A stretch of 8,678 nt of DNA from Prevotella sp. (lineage in GTDB: Bacteria; Bacteroidota; Bacteroidia; Bacteroidales; Bacteroidaceae), in contig JAFLSH010000126.1 of assembly GCA_022511055.1 (NCBI GenBank), positions 1-8,678 of the forward strand, read 5' to 3'. The position numbers and the translations under genes were made by a program. This document shows, one piece after another, positions 1 to 6,001 of this stretch (the first letter of the stretch is position 1; each line of letters opens with the position of its first letter). Under the pieces are notes generated by a model, which ran no database searches, was not told where the DNA came from, and saw only the letters and a program-made list of their open reading frames with translations.

Positions 1-179
1 GGGGTTATCGCCCCCTGTTTTACCTGTTGCTCCTACTAAACCTACCACACTTACCATATCCCCCGACCGCCGACTGGACTTTCGGCGGGGGAGCGATGCG
101 CCGGCTCTGTGCGACAGCCCCGTCTGACTCTGTGCGACTGCCGAATTTGATGGAGTGCGGCGTAATAGCTTTTGAATTA
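1..179. other. Upstream region of the glycosidase operon, no assignable gene
   Basis: No gene can be supported here. Short frames are open from the left edge on the + strand, ending in stops at 37-39, 125-127 and 204-206, but none gives a recognisable protein and none has a start inside the window. One could be the tail of an upstream gene. The segment contains a GC-rich hairpin: CGCCGA at 68-73 pairs with TCGGCG at 82-87, and the outer C run at 60-64 faces the G run at 88-91. There is no U-tract after it, so it is not a standard intrinsic terminator. A pair of direct repeats follows (listed separately). Confidence 0.5.
105..150. repeat. Two imperfect 23-bp tandem direct repeats upstream of the GH35 gene
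   Basis: Units 105-127 and 128-150 match at 18 of 23 positions by eye. The first 15 bases are the best conserved (CTCTGTGCGACAGCC versus CTCTGTGCGACTGCC). They end 30 bases before the -33 box of the GH35 promoter. The 23-bp period is close to two helical turns, which would suit a dimeric activator, but that is inference. They could equally be remnants of a duplicated coding sequence. Confidence 0.45.
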
Positions 180-211
180 TTTGCAAAATTCGGCAGAAAT
201 GTGTAATTTTG
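180..211 (+). promoter_or_regulatory. Bacteroidetes-type promoter of the GH35-GH2 operon
   Basis: A TTTG -33 box (180-183) is followed after 20 bases by TAATTTTG (204-211), an exact match to the Bacteroidetes -7 consensus TAnnTTTG. Initiation is expected a few bases after 211, roughly 214-220, almost on top of the ATG at 220. A weaker alternative, TAGCTTTTG at 166-174, has one base too many for the consensus and a poorly spaced -33 box (TTTG at 146-149). If used, it would give a leader of about 40 nt. Confidence 0.6.
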
Positions 212-219
212 TCTCCGAA

Positions 220-2283
220 ATGAGAAACCTGTTTTTTATATTGTCAGTGCTGCTGGGTGGTTGGCTCACCGCCGGCGCGCAGGTGCCTGCCGTTACGTGG
301 GATAGGCACAGTCTGCTGATTGATGGCCGCCGTGTCTGCCCGGTGATGGGCGAAGTACACTATTCGCGCATCCCTGCCGATGAGTGGCAGCGGGAAGTCC
401 GGCTGATGAAGGCGGGCGGCGTGACCATGATAGCCACCTACGTCTTCTGGAATCACATTGAGGAACAGGAAGGTCGTTTCCGCTGGGATGGTCAGCGCGA
501 TTTGCGCCGTTTCCTTGAGGTCTGCAAGGCCGAGGCCATGCCGGTGGTGCTGCGCATCGGGCCTTTCTGTCATGGCGAGGCGCGCAACGGCGGCATTCCC
601 GACTGGGTGTTCCAGAAAGGCTGCAAGCTGCGCTCGCAAGACCCGGTGTTTCTCGACTGTGTCGACCGGCTCTATCGCCAGATATACTCTCAGGTCATCG
701 GCTTGCAGTGGAAAGATGGCGGCCCTATCATGGCCTGCCAGTTCGACAACGAGTACCGCGGCTCAGGCGACTACCTGATGGCGCTGAAGCAGATGGCGGT
801 CGGCATTGGCTTCGATTTGCCGCTCTACACCCGCACCGGCTGGCCGGAACTCTCGAAGCCCGTGCCCTTCGGCGAGCTGCTGCCCCTCTATGGCGACTAT
901 GCTGATGGCTTCTGGGACAAGAGTACTGATGAGGCTGTGGGCAGTTACTACAAGGCGTTCCAGTTCAAGGCTCCTTTCGACTCTCCACAGGGGGGCGAGG
1001 CCATGGGTGCCCTCGATGAAGCGGGCGCCGGCTCGCCGGCCTCTCCGTCGGCGGGGGAAGAGAAGGGTGGCTACCCGTACTTCACCTGTGAGCTGGGCGG
1101 CGGCATGGCCACGGCCTACCACCGCCGGCCCTACATCTACCCTGAAGACAGCTATGCCATGGCCCTGGTGAAGCTCGGCTCGGGGTCGAACCTGCTGGGC
1201 TACTACATGTACCACGGGGGCACTAATCCTGAGAGTACCACGGGCATCACGCTGAACGAGACCCAGCGCACACCCGGCACGGCCAACAACGATTTGCCCC
1301 AGCTGACATACGATTTCCAGGCGCCGCTGGGCGAGTTTGGCCAGACCTATCCGCAATACTACATGCTGCGCCCGCTCCACTTGTTCATGCGTGACTACGG
1401 CGAGCAGCTGGCGCCAATGGAAGCGCACTTCCCTGCCCCTCAGGACTTGCCCCAGGGCGCTGACTCCTGTCTGCGCTGGGCCTACCGCTCGGCGGGCGGC
1501 AGCGGTTTCATCTTCGTCAGCAACTACGAGCGGCTTCGACCCCTTTCCGCAAAACGGAACGTGCGGCTTGCGGCTTGCGGTGTCACGTTGCCGCGGCTGA
1601 CCATTCCCGCAGGGTGCATGGCTATATTCCCTGTCAACATTGATGGGCTGCGCTATGCCACCGCCCAGCCCGTGGCTCGCCGAGATGGGCGGGTCTATTT
1701 GATGCAGGTGGAAGGCATTCCCGTGACTATTGCCTTGCAGAGCGGCAAGACGCTCCGCAACGTGAAGCCCCGCGGGGCTGAGCGCCCTGTCTGTGATAAC
1801 ATCTACCTGCTGACCCGCCAAGAGGCCGAGCGGCTCTTCTTGCCGCACCGCGGCGTTGAGGAAACAAGGCAGGCTGCCGTCTGCGAGAAAGTGCGCGAGG
1901 CAGGGCCGCTGCGGCAGATAGTGAAGGGCAAGGCGCGCGTGGCTGAAGCCCCACAGGAAGAGGACTGGCGGCAGGCCGCCGTCTATCGAATCGCAGTGCC
2001 TGACCTGGCCGCTGCCAGTTCGCGCCGCCTGCTGAGTATCACTTATCAGGGCGACTGCGCCCGTCTTTATGCCGGCGGCCGCCTTGTGGCCGATAACTTC
2101 CAGTACGGCCGCCCGTTCCTCTACGGTTTGTGGCGCTTGCCGCAGGGCGTTACCGAGCTGGAACTGCACATTCTGCCCCTGCAGGCCGGTGCCCCCGTCT
2201 ACCTGCCCCGTGAGGCTGACCATACGCCGGGCGAGGCCGTGAAGAAAGTGGAAATCACATCTCAAGGATTAATAGAAGACTGA
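220..2283 (+). CDS. Secreted GH35-family beta-galactosidase-type glycoside hydrolase
   Basis: A retaining glycosidase of family GH35, expected to remove terminal beta-galactosyl residues from oligosaccharides in the periplasm or at the cell surface. The ATG at 220 gives 687 residues. It is preferred over TTG 172 and ATG 199 because it starts directly with a signal peptide (Met-Arg, a hydrophobic run, then AGA|Q with cleavage after about residue 20), and because the two upstream starts lie within the promoter. The TIM barrel begins near residue 25 with LLIDGRRVCPVMGEVHYSR. GGPIMACQFDNEY (about 167-179) carries the acid/base Glu178, and FTCELGGGM carries the likely nucleophile Glu291. MYHGGTNP near 330 is also typical of the family. 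A beta-rich C-terminal part follows. Residues about 255-284 form a Gly/Ala/Ser/Glu-rich stretch just before the nucleophile strand that looks inserted. The stop is 2 bases before the GH2 start. The family is secure; the exact substrate is not. Confidence 0.9.
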   Translation: MRNLFFILSVLLGGWLTAGAQVPAVTWDRHSLLIDGRRVCPVMGEVHYSRIPADEWQREVRLMKAGGVTMIATYVFWNHIEEQEGRFRWDGQRDLRRFLEVCKAEAMPVVLRIGPFCHGEARNGGIPDWVFQKGCKLRSQDPVFLDCVDRLYRQIYSQVIGLQWKDGGPIMACQFDNEYRGSGDYLMALKQMAVGIGFDLPLYTRTGWPELSKPVPFGELLPLYGDYADGFWDKSTDEAVGSYYKAFQFKAPFDSPQGGEAMGALDEAGAGSPASPSAGEEKGGYPYFTCELGGGMATAYHRRPYIYPEDSYAMALVKLGSGSNLLGYYMYHGGTNPESTTGITLNETQRTPGTANNDLPQLTYDFQAPLGEFGQTYPQYYMLRPLHLFMRDYGEQLAPMEAHFPAPQDLPQGADSCLRWAYRSAGGSGFIFVSNYERLRPLSAKRNVRLAACGVTLPRLTIPAGCMAIFPVNIDGLRYATAQPVARRDGRVYLMQVEGIPVTIALQSGKTLRNVKPRGAERPVCDNIYLLTRQEAERLFLPHRGVEETRQAAVCEKVREAGPLRQIVKGKARVAEAPQEEDWRQAAVYRIAVPDLAAASSRRLLSITYQGDCARLYAGGRLVADNFQYGRPFLYGLWRLPQGVTELELHILPLQAGAPVYLPREADHTPGEAVKKVEITSQGLIED
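982..1071 (+). repeat. Low-complexity, GC-rich in-frame insert within the GH35 gene
   Basis: Encodes about 30 residues rich in Gly, Ala, Ser and Glu (including GAGSPASPSAGEEKGG) between the barrel and the strand with the nucleophile. The DNA contains nested short inverted repeats (GCCGG-CTCG-CCGGC at 1029-1042) and the 11-mer TCGGCGGGGGA (1048-1058), which also occurs in the hairpin at 82-92. Ser-Pro-Ser/Gly-Glu-rich segments of this type are, as far as I recall, scattered through Bacteroidales proteins. Calling this an inserted repeat is inference and needs an alignment. Confidence 0.35.
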
Positions 2284-2285
2284 CC

Positions 2286-5200
2286 ATGAAACCTATCTGC
2301 CGCCTGACATGGGCGTTTGCCGTTTGCCTTTGCGCGTTCTGCCCTGCGGGAGCGCAGCAAATCATTTCCCTGGCCGGAGCTTGGGATTTTGCCATTGACA
2401 CCACTGCGGCCGTGCCCCTGACCCCGCCTGCCTTCGGCGAGCCTGCTGATGGGCGGGCCCTGTCTGGAAATGACCATGCGGCGGGCGGCTATGTCATGTT
2501 GCCCGGCTCTATGCTGACAAACGGCAAGGGCATGCCGGTCTCCACCAAGACCCAGTGGACCGGCTCGCTCTACGACTCCAGCTTCTACTTTAATCCCTAC
2601 ATGGAGAAGTACAGGCACGAGAGCCACCCCTCTGCCGGGGCGGCCGATGGGGCGGGGCAGGTGAAGTTCCCGTTCTTCCTGACACCGGCCCGGCACTATG
2701 TCGGCAAGGCGTGGTATCGCCGCCAGGTCTACGTGCCCCAGTCGTGGAAAGACCAGCGGATAACCCTTTTCCTGGAACGCCCCCACATTGAGACTACGGT
2801 CTGGGTGAACGGCCAGCCCGTAGGCCACCAGATGTCTCTGTCAACGCCCCACCGATATGATGTAACCAAGCAGGTCAGGCTCGGCCAGAAGAACGAGATT
2901 GTCATCTGTGTCTACAACGGCATTGAGAATGTCTGCGTAGGTCAGGATTCCCACAGCGTGACTGACCAGACACAGGGCAACTGGAACGGCATTGTCGGCC
3001 GGCTGGAGCTTCAGGCGCAGTGGAATCGTGTCAACATCAGCCGCGTGAGGGTCTTTCCTGATGCCGCCCGCCGGCGGGTGCGTGTCTCGGTGGAGCTGGG
3101 CGACCACATCTCGCCGTTCCGCCTGATGCCGATTTATGACTATACGGTCCATGTCTGCGTGCGCCCGCTGTCGGGCGGCCCTGCCTATTACTACAGAAAG
3201 GAAGCTACGGGCCGGAAGCGTGAGTTCCTGATAGACCTCGATTCGGCTGCCCGCTTCTGGGATGAGTTCAATCCCAATCTCTATCAGCTGACCATTGAGG
3301 CGGGCGATGATGTCTATGAGACCATTTTCGGCCTGCGCGATATTAAGGTCCAGGGGTCGCAGTTCTATGTCAACGGCAGGCCGACCTATCTGCGCGGCAC
3401 GGTGGAGAACTGCTGTTTCCCGCTGACAGGCTATCCGCCTACCGATGAAGATGAGTGGCTGCGCATATTCCGCAAGTGTAAGGAGTATGGGCTGAATCAT
3501 GTTCGCTTCCACAGCTATTGTCCGCCAGATGCGGCCTTCTGCGCTGCTGACCAGGTGGGCATCTACTTGCAGGTGGAAGGCCCTTCATGGCCGAATCACG
3601 GCGTGCGCCTGCGCAGCGGCCAGAAGATAGACGACTATCTGCTCGAGGAGTCGAAGCGCATAGTCGATGAGTATGGCCATCACCCGTCTTTTGTCATGAT
3701 GGCGGCAGGCAATGAGCCGGCAGGTGACTGGGTGAGCTATTGTAATGACTGGGTGAAGGAGATGCACCAGTACGATTCGACCCGCGTCTATTGCGGTGCT
3801 TCGGTTGGCGGCGGCTGGGCCTGGGATGATGGCTCGGAGTACCATGTCAAGGGCGGCGCGCGCGGCCTTGACTGGGATAGGCATGCGCCGCAGTCTCAAG
3901 ATGACTATTTCGACCAGCTTCTGCGCCCGAGGAACTACAAGGGCGAGCAAGACAACCATTCGCCCATCATTGCCCACGAGCAGGGGCAGTGGTGCGCCTT
4001 CCCCGATTTCAAGGAAATACCGCAGTACACGGGAGCTTATAAGCCCGGCAACTTCGAGATATTCCGCGATTTGCTCCGCGATAACGGCATGGCGCAGATG
4101 GCCGAGAAATTTCTCATGGCCAGCGGGCGCTTGCAGACCCTGTGCTATAAGTACGAGATTGAGAGAAACCTGCGCACACCAGAGTATGCGGGCTTCCAGC
4201 TGTTGGGGCTGAACGACTATAGCGGTCAGGGAACGGCACTGGTCGGCCCGCTCAACGTGTTCTGGCGCGAGAAAGGCTATGTCTCGGCCCGTGAATGGCG
4301 CGAGTTCTGTTCGCCCATTGTGCCGCTGGCGCGTTTCCCGAAGTTTGTCTACACTACGGCTGATACGCTCAACGTGCCCATTGAGGCTTACAGTGCCTAT
4401 CATGTCAAAGTCAATGCCACTTACCGCATCCATGATGACAGTCTGCGCATTGTGGCCATGGGGCAGCTGCCGATTATGAGCCGGCAGTCGGCTGCTGTCT
4501 TGCCCATTGGGAAAAACACACAGTTAGGCAGTGTCGTGATGCCGCTTGACAGCATCCGGCGGCCGACAAAGCTGACACTGACCGTGCAACTGGGCGGCAG
4601 CACGCAAAATCACTGGGATTTCTGGGTCTATCCAGAGGCAGTGGGAGATGAAACTCTGGCTGTGGGAGATGAAAAGCCTGCTGCGGGAGATGAAACTCTG
4701 GCACTATCGGTTGGTACTCGCCAAGTTGGCGCCCGCTCTAACCGCTATGCCTCGATTCTTATTGCCGATACGCTCAGCAAGCAGGCATTGGAGACACTGG
4801 AACGGGGCGGCACCGTGCTGATTGAAGCGGCAGGGAAGGTCACTCTTGGCAGTGATGTGGTGCAACACTATCTGCCCGTGTTCTGGAACACCTCTTGGTT
4901 TAAGATGCGCCCGCCGCACACCACAGGTGCTTATATTGACACCCAGCACCCGCTTTTCCGCCACGGTTTTCCCACTGATGACTGGTCAAACCTGAACTGG
5001 TGGGAACTGCTGAACAGGGCGCAGGTCATGAATCTGATGGAACTGCCCGCCGACTACCAGCCGCCCATACAGCCTATCGACACGTGGCACGTTTCGCGTA
5101 AGTTGGGCATGCTCATTGAGGCAAGGGTGGGGAAGGGCCGCCTGCTCATGACCACCATGGACATCAGCCGTGACCTTAGCCATCGGCCCGTGGCCCGGCA

Positions 5201-5360
5201 GATGCGCCGCGCTATCCTTAGCTACATGCAAAGCCCTGACTTCCAGCCGGCGCTGACTCTCACGCCTGAGATTGTCGGCCATTTCTTCACCCGCCAGGCT
5301 CCCCCCGTAAATATGTTTACAAACGATTCGCCTGATGAACTGAAGCCGAAACTGAAGTAA
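2286..5360 (+). CDS. Secreted GH2-family glycoside hydrolase with extended C-terminal domain
   Basis: A 1024-residue retaining glycosidase of the GH2 superfamily (beta-galactosidase, beta-glucuronidase, beta-mannosidase and relatives). A signal peptide ends near AGA|Q (cleavage after about residue 23). The sugar-binding jelly-roll domain covers about 25-245 (LAGAWDFAID, HYVGKAWYRRQVYVP, RPHIETTVWVNGQPVG, QGNWNGIVGRLEL). An Ig-like domain covers about 246-350. The TIM barrel runs about 350-680: FYVNGRPTYLRGTVEN, then AAGNEP with acid/base Glu477, then AHEQGQW with likely nucleophile Glu565. A further beta domain spans about 690-783. A 21-residue tandem-repeat linker (785-805) leads to a C-terminal alpha/beta domain (about 818-1000) that resembles the glutamine-amidotransferase-like domains of some glycosidases. 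Residues about 112-125 (ESHPSAGAADGAGQ) look like a small loop insertion. It starts 2 bases after the GH35 stop, so the two are almost certainly co-transcribed. The sugar specificity cannot be read from the sequence. Confidence 0.88.
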   Translation: MKPICRLTWAFAVCLCAFCPAGAQQIISLAGAWDFAIDTTAAVPLTPPAFGEPADGRALSGNDHAAGGYVMLPGSMLTNGKGMPVSTKTQWTGSLYDSSFYFNPYMEKYRHESHPSAGAADGAGQVKFPFFLTPARHYVGKAWYRRQVYVPQSWKDQRITLFLERPHIETTVWVNGQPVGHQMSLSTPHRYDVTKQVRLGQKNEIVICVYNGIENVCVGQDSHSVTDQTQGNWNGIVGRLELQAQWNRVNISRVRVFPDAARRRVRVSVELGDHISPFRLMPIYDYTVHVCVRPLSGGPAYYYRKEATGRKREFLIDLDSAARFWDEFNPNLYQLTIEAGDDVYETIFGLRDIKVQGSQFYVNGRPTYLRGTVENCCFPLTGYPPTDEDEWLRIFRKCKEYGLNHVRFHSYCPPDAAFCAADQVGIYLQVEGPSWPNHGVRLRSGQKIDDYLLEESKRIVDEYGHHPSFVMMAAGNEPAGDWVSYCNDWVKEMHQYDSTRVYCGASVGGGWAWDDGSEYHVKGGARGLDWDRHAPQSQDDYFDQLLRPRNYKGEQDNHSPIIAHEQGQWCAFPDFKEIPQYTGAYKPGNFEIFRDLLRDNGMAQMAEKFLMASGRLQTLCYKYEIERNLRTPEYAGFQLLGLNDYSGQGTALVGPLNVFWREKGYVSAREWREFCSPIVPLARFPKFVYTTADTLNVPIEAYSAYHVKVNATYRIHDDSLRIVAMGQLPIMSRQSAAVLPIGKNTQLGSVVMPLDSIRRPTKLTLTVQLGGSTQNHWDFWVYPEAVGDETLAVGDEKPAAGDETLALSVGTRQVGARSNRYASILIADTLSKQALETLERGGTVLIEAAGKVTLGSDVVQHYLPVFWNTSWFKMRPPHTTGAYIDTQHPLFRHGFPTDDWSNLNWWELLNRAQVMNLMELPADYQPPIQPIDTWHVSRKLGMLIEARVGKGRLLMTTMDISRDLSHRPVARQMRRAILSYMQSPDFQPALTLTPEIVGHFFTRQAPPVNMFTNDSPDELKPKLK
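4638..4700 (+). repeat. Three tandem 21-bp in-frame repeats in the GH2 gene
   Basis: Units 4638-4658, 4659-4679 and 4680-4700 encode AVGDETL, AVGDEKP and AAGDETL. Units 1 and 3 differ at only two bases. The array sits at the junction between the beta domain and the C-terminal alpha/beta domain, so it works as an acidic linker whose length could change by slippage in 7-residue steps without breaking the frame. A short quasi-palindrome (CGCCAA-G-TTGGCG, 4719-4731) follows closely. Confidence 0.9.
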
Positions 5361-5382
5361 AAAGGCAGAATGCTCTCTTTTT
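5359..5382 (+). terminator. Weak terminator-like stem after the GH2 gene
   Basis: AAAAAG (5359-5364) pairs with CTTTTT (5377-5382), and AGA (5367-5369) pairs with TCT (5374-5376) around an ATGC loop, with a GC bulge. The stem overlaps the TAA stop codon and ends in a T run, but it is AT-rich and weak. It is the best terminator candidate for the GH35-GH2 operon. Confidence 0.35.
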
Positions 5383-5594
5383 CCGTTTCAAAATGTACAC
5401 TGTGCGCACCGTGCATATTCCCTTGCCGGCTAAATGCTATTTTGGGATTATCACCTGAGTATTCTGAAAAAGTAAATAAACGCAACAAGGGTCATATAAG
5501 TGCGTGTTGGAAGCAGTCGAAATGTTAACATTTGATAAAATTTGCGTTTGTGTTCCCACACAATTAATCTGTGTCAAAAAAAGTTGCTGAAAAG
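5383..5594. other. AT-rich intergenic region with a palindrome, no gene seen
   Basis: I see no coding frame here. It holds the perfect palindrome at 5520-5533 (listed separately) and a short inverted repeat TTGTG-N6-CACAA (5548-5552 and 5559-5563). Both lie upstream of the consensus promoter at 5595. Confidence 0.5.
5520..5533. promoter_or_regulatory. Perfect 14-bp palindrome, candidate operator
   Basis: AAATGTTAACATTT is identical to its own reverse complement. It lies 62 bases upstream of the -33 box of the promoter at 5595 and far from both flanking protein genes. This is a plausible binding site for a dimeric regulator of the candidate small RNA. The base composition is AT-rich, so chance is possible. 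Confidence 0.35.
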
Positions 5595-5626
5595 TTTGCT
5601 CGTAAGGAAAAAAAAACTTACCTTTG
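5595..5626 (+). promoter_or_regulatory. Consensus promoter of the candidate small RNA
   Basis: TTTG (5595-5598), 20 bases, then TACCTTTG (5619-5626) match both boxes and the spacing of the Bacteroidetes housekeeping promoter exactly. Initiation is expected at about 5630-5634. No start codon with a sensible frame follows before the terminator at 5687. Confidence 0.7.
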
Positions 5627-5631
5627 CAACT

Positions 5632-5722
5632 GTTATCCTGAAAACAATCTTTTTACCTTAAAAGCTAATACCTATTGAAGATATAGAGCGACTGCCTGTG
5701 AAGGTCATCGCTTTATTTTTTT
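5632..5722 (+). ncRNA. Candidate small RNA of about 90 nt, family not recognised
   Basis: The call rests on a consensus promoter just upstream (5595-5626) and an intrinsic terminator at the end (5687-5722), with no ATG between them. The predicted transcript has an A/U-rich 5' half containing a weak stem (CTTTT 5649-5653 with AAAAG 5660-5664), a single-stranded stretch around 5665-5686, and the GC-richer terminator stem with its U-tract. That layout is typical of base-pairing small RNAs. I cannot match it to a known family. I considered a 6S-like RNA, but the two ends do not pair to form a long rod. Another possibility is that it is an attenuated leader of rplU, with read-through past 5722 entering the ribosomal operon. 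The exact 5' end is inferred from the promoter. Confidence 0.5.
5687..5722 (+). terminator. Intrinsic terminator of the candidate small RNA
   Basis: AGCGA (5687-5691) pairs with TCGCT (5708-5712), and TGCCT (5693-5697) pairs with AGG plus CA (5702-5704, 5706-5707) around a GTGA tetraloop. There are single-base bulges at C5692 and T5705. The ten-pair stem is followed immediately by TTATTTTTTT (5713-5722), a good U-tract for the + strand. Confidence 0.7.
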
Positions 5723-5831
5723 GCATAGCCTTGAGCGGGGCAGTTCGGCGTGGGGATTCTGCCCCGGAAAGTGCAGCTTTCTGCTCCAAACCATGCGCTT
5801 GGAAAGGCAGAAGCGTGCCATAGCGCATAGC
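5723..5831. repeat. GC-rich folded segment between 7-bp direct repeats
   Basis: GCATAGC occurs at 5723-5729 and again at 5825-5831. Between them lies a segment visibly richer in G and C than the rest of the intergenic region, with three hairpins. Stem 1 is CGGGGCAG (5736-5743) with CTGCCCCG (5759-5766), eight perfect pairs. Stem 2 is GAAAG (5767-5771) with CTTTC (5777-5781). Stem 3 is ATGCGCT plus TGG (5793-5802) with CCA plus AGCGCAT (5818-5828), with one bulged base. No promoter box, U-tract or coding frame belongs to it. It could be a small REP- or MITE-like insertion with a target duplication, or a structured RNA domain. Confidence 0.4.
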
Positions 5832-5900
5832 AACTGTTAAACTTCTGTAAAAATGAATGCTAAATCTGATTCTCAGCATCTCAGTTCCTGATTTATTTTG

Positions 5901-5908
5901 TACCTTTG
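5901..5908 (+). promoter_or_regulatory. -7 box of the rplU-rpmA promoter
   Basis: TACCTTTG is an exact TAnnTTTG match and the same octamer as in the small-RNA promoter. No clear TTTG stands at the expected -33 distance (around 5877-5880), so the promoter appears to rely on the -7 box. Initiation is expected near 5913, giving a leader of roughly 90 nt before the ATG at 6002. Confidence 0.6.
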
Positions 5909-5912
5909 CACT

Positions 5913-6001
5913 CCGATTTGAGTCCGTGGGGGCTGAGTGAAGTGTGTACGACCGTGCGCCGCCTCGCGGAAAAAACCCTAAATACAAATTTAAAAGCAAC
6001 A
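5913..6001 (+). promoter_or_regulatory. Leader of the rplU-rpmA transcript
   Basis: About 90 nt of untranslated leader. It contains a small GC hairpin (CCGC-CTC-GCGG, 5960-5970) followed by an A-run and an A/T-rich stretch that runs up to the start codon without a Shine-Dalgarno motif, as is usual in Bacteroidetes. Leaders of ribosomal-protein operons are often autoregulated, but I recognise no specific leader motif here. Confidence 0.3.

Noticed and set aside
1..206. Tail of an upstream gene on the + strand
   Set aside because: Three frames are open for short distances, but none yields a recognisable C-terminus, so no gene is called.
172..219. Earlier starts for the GH35 gene (TTG 172, ATG 199)
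   Set aside because: They place polar residues before the signal peptide and lie within the promoter boxes, upstream of the predicted transcription start.
763..2265. Open frame of about 500 codons on the - strand opposite the GH35 gene
   Set aside because: It lies entirely antisense to a clear GH35 gene, its protein is a His/Arg/Gly-rich string with no family features, and long antisense frames are common in GC-rich genes.
3067..3078. 12-bp palindrome CCCGCCGGCGGG in the GH2 gene
   Set aside because: It is short and purely G/C in a GC-rich coding sequence, so chance is a sufficient explanation.
3585..4433. Long - strand open frame opposite the GH2 catalytic domain
   Set aside because: It is antisense to a conserved TIM barrel with catalytic residues and has no recognisable motif or promoter.
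5632..5850. 6S-type RNA spanning the whole spacer
   Set aside because: The 5' and 3' parts do not pair into a long rod, and a clear intrinsic terminator ends the transcript at about 5722.
5906..6001. TTG start extending rplU by 32 residues
   Set aside because: The TTG is part of the TACCTTTG promoter box. The ATG at 6002 gives the standard L21 N-terminus and length.
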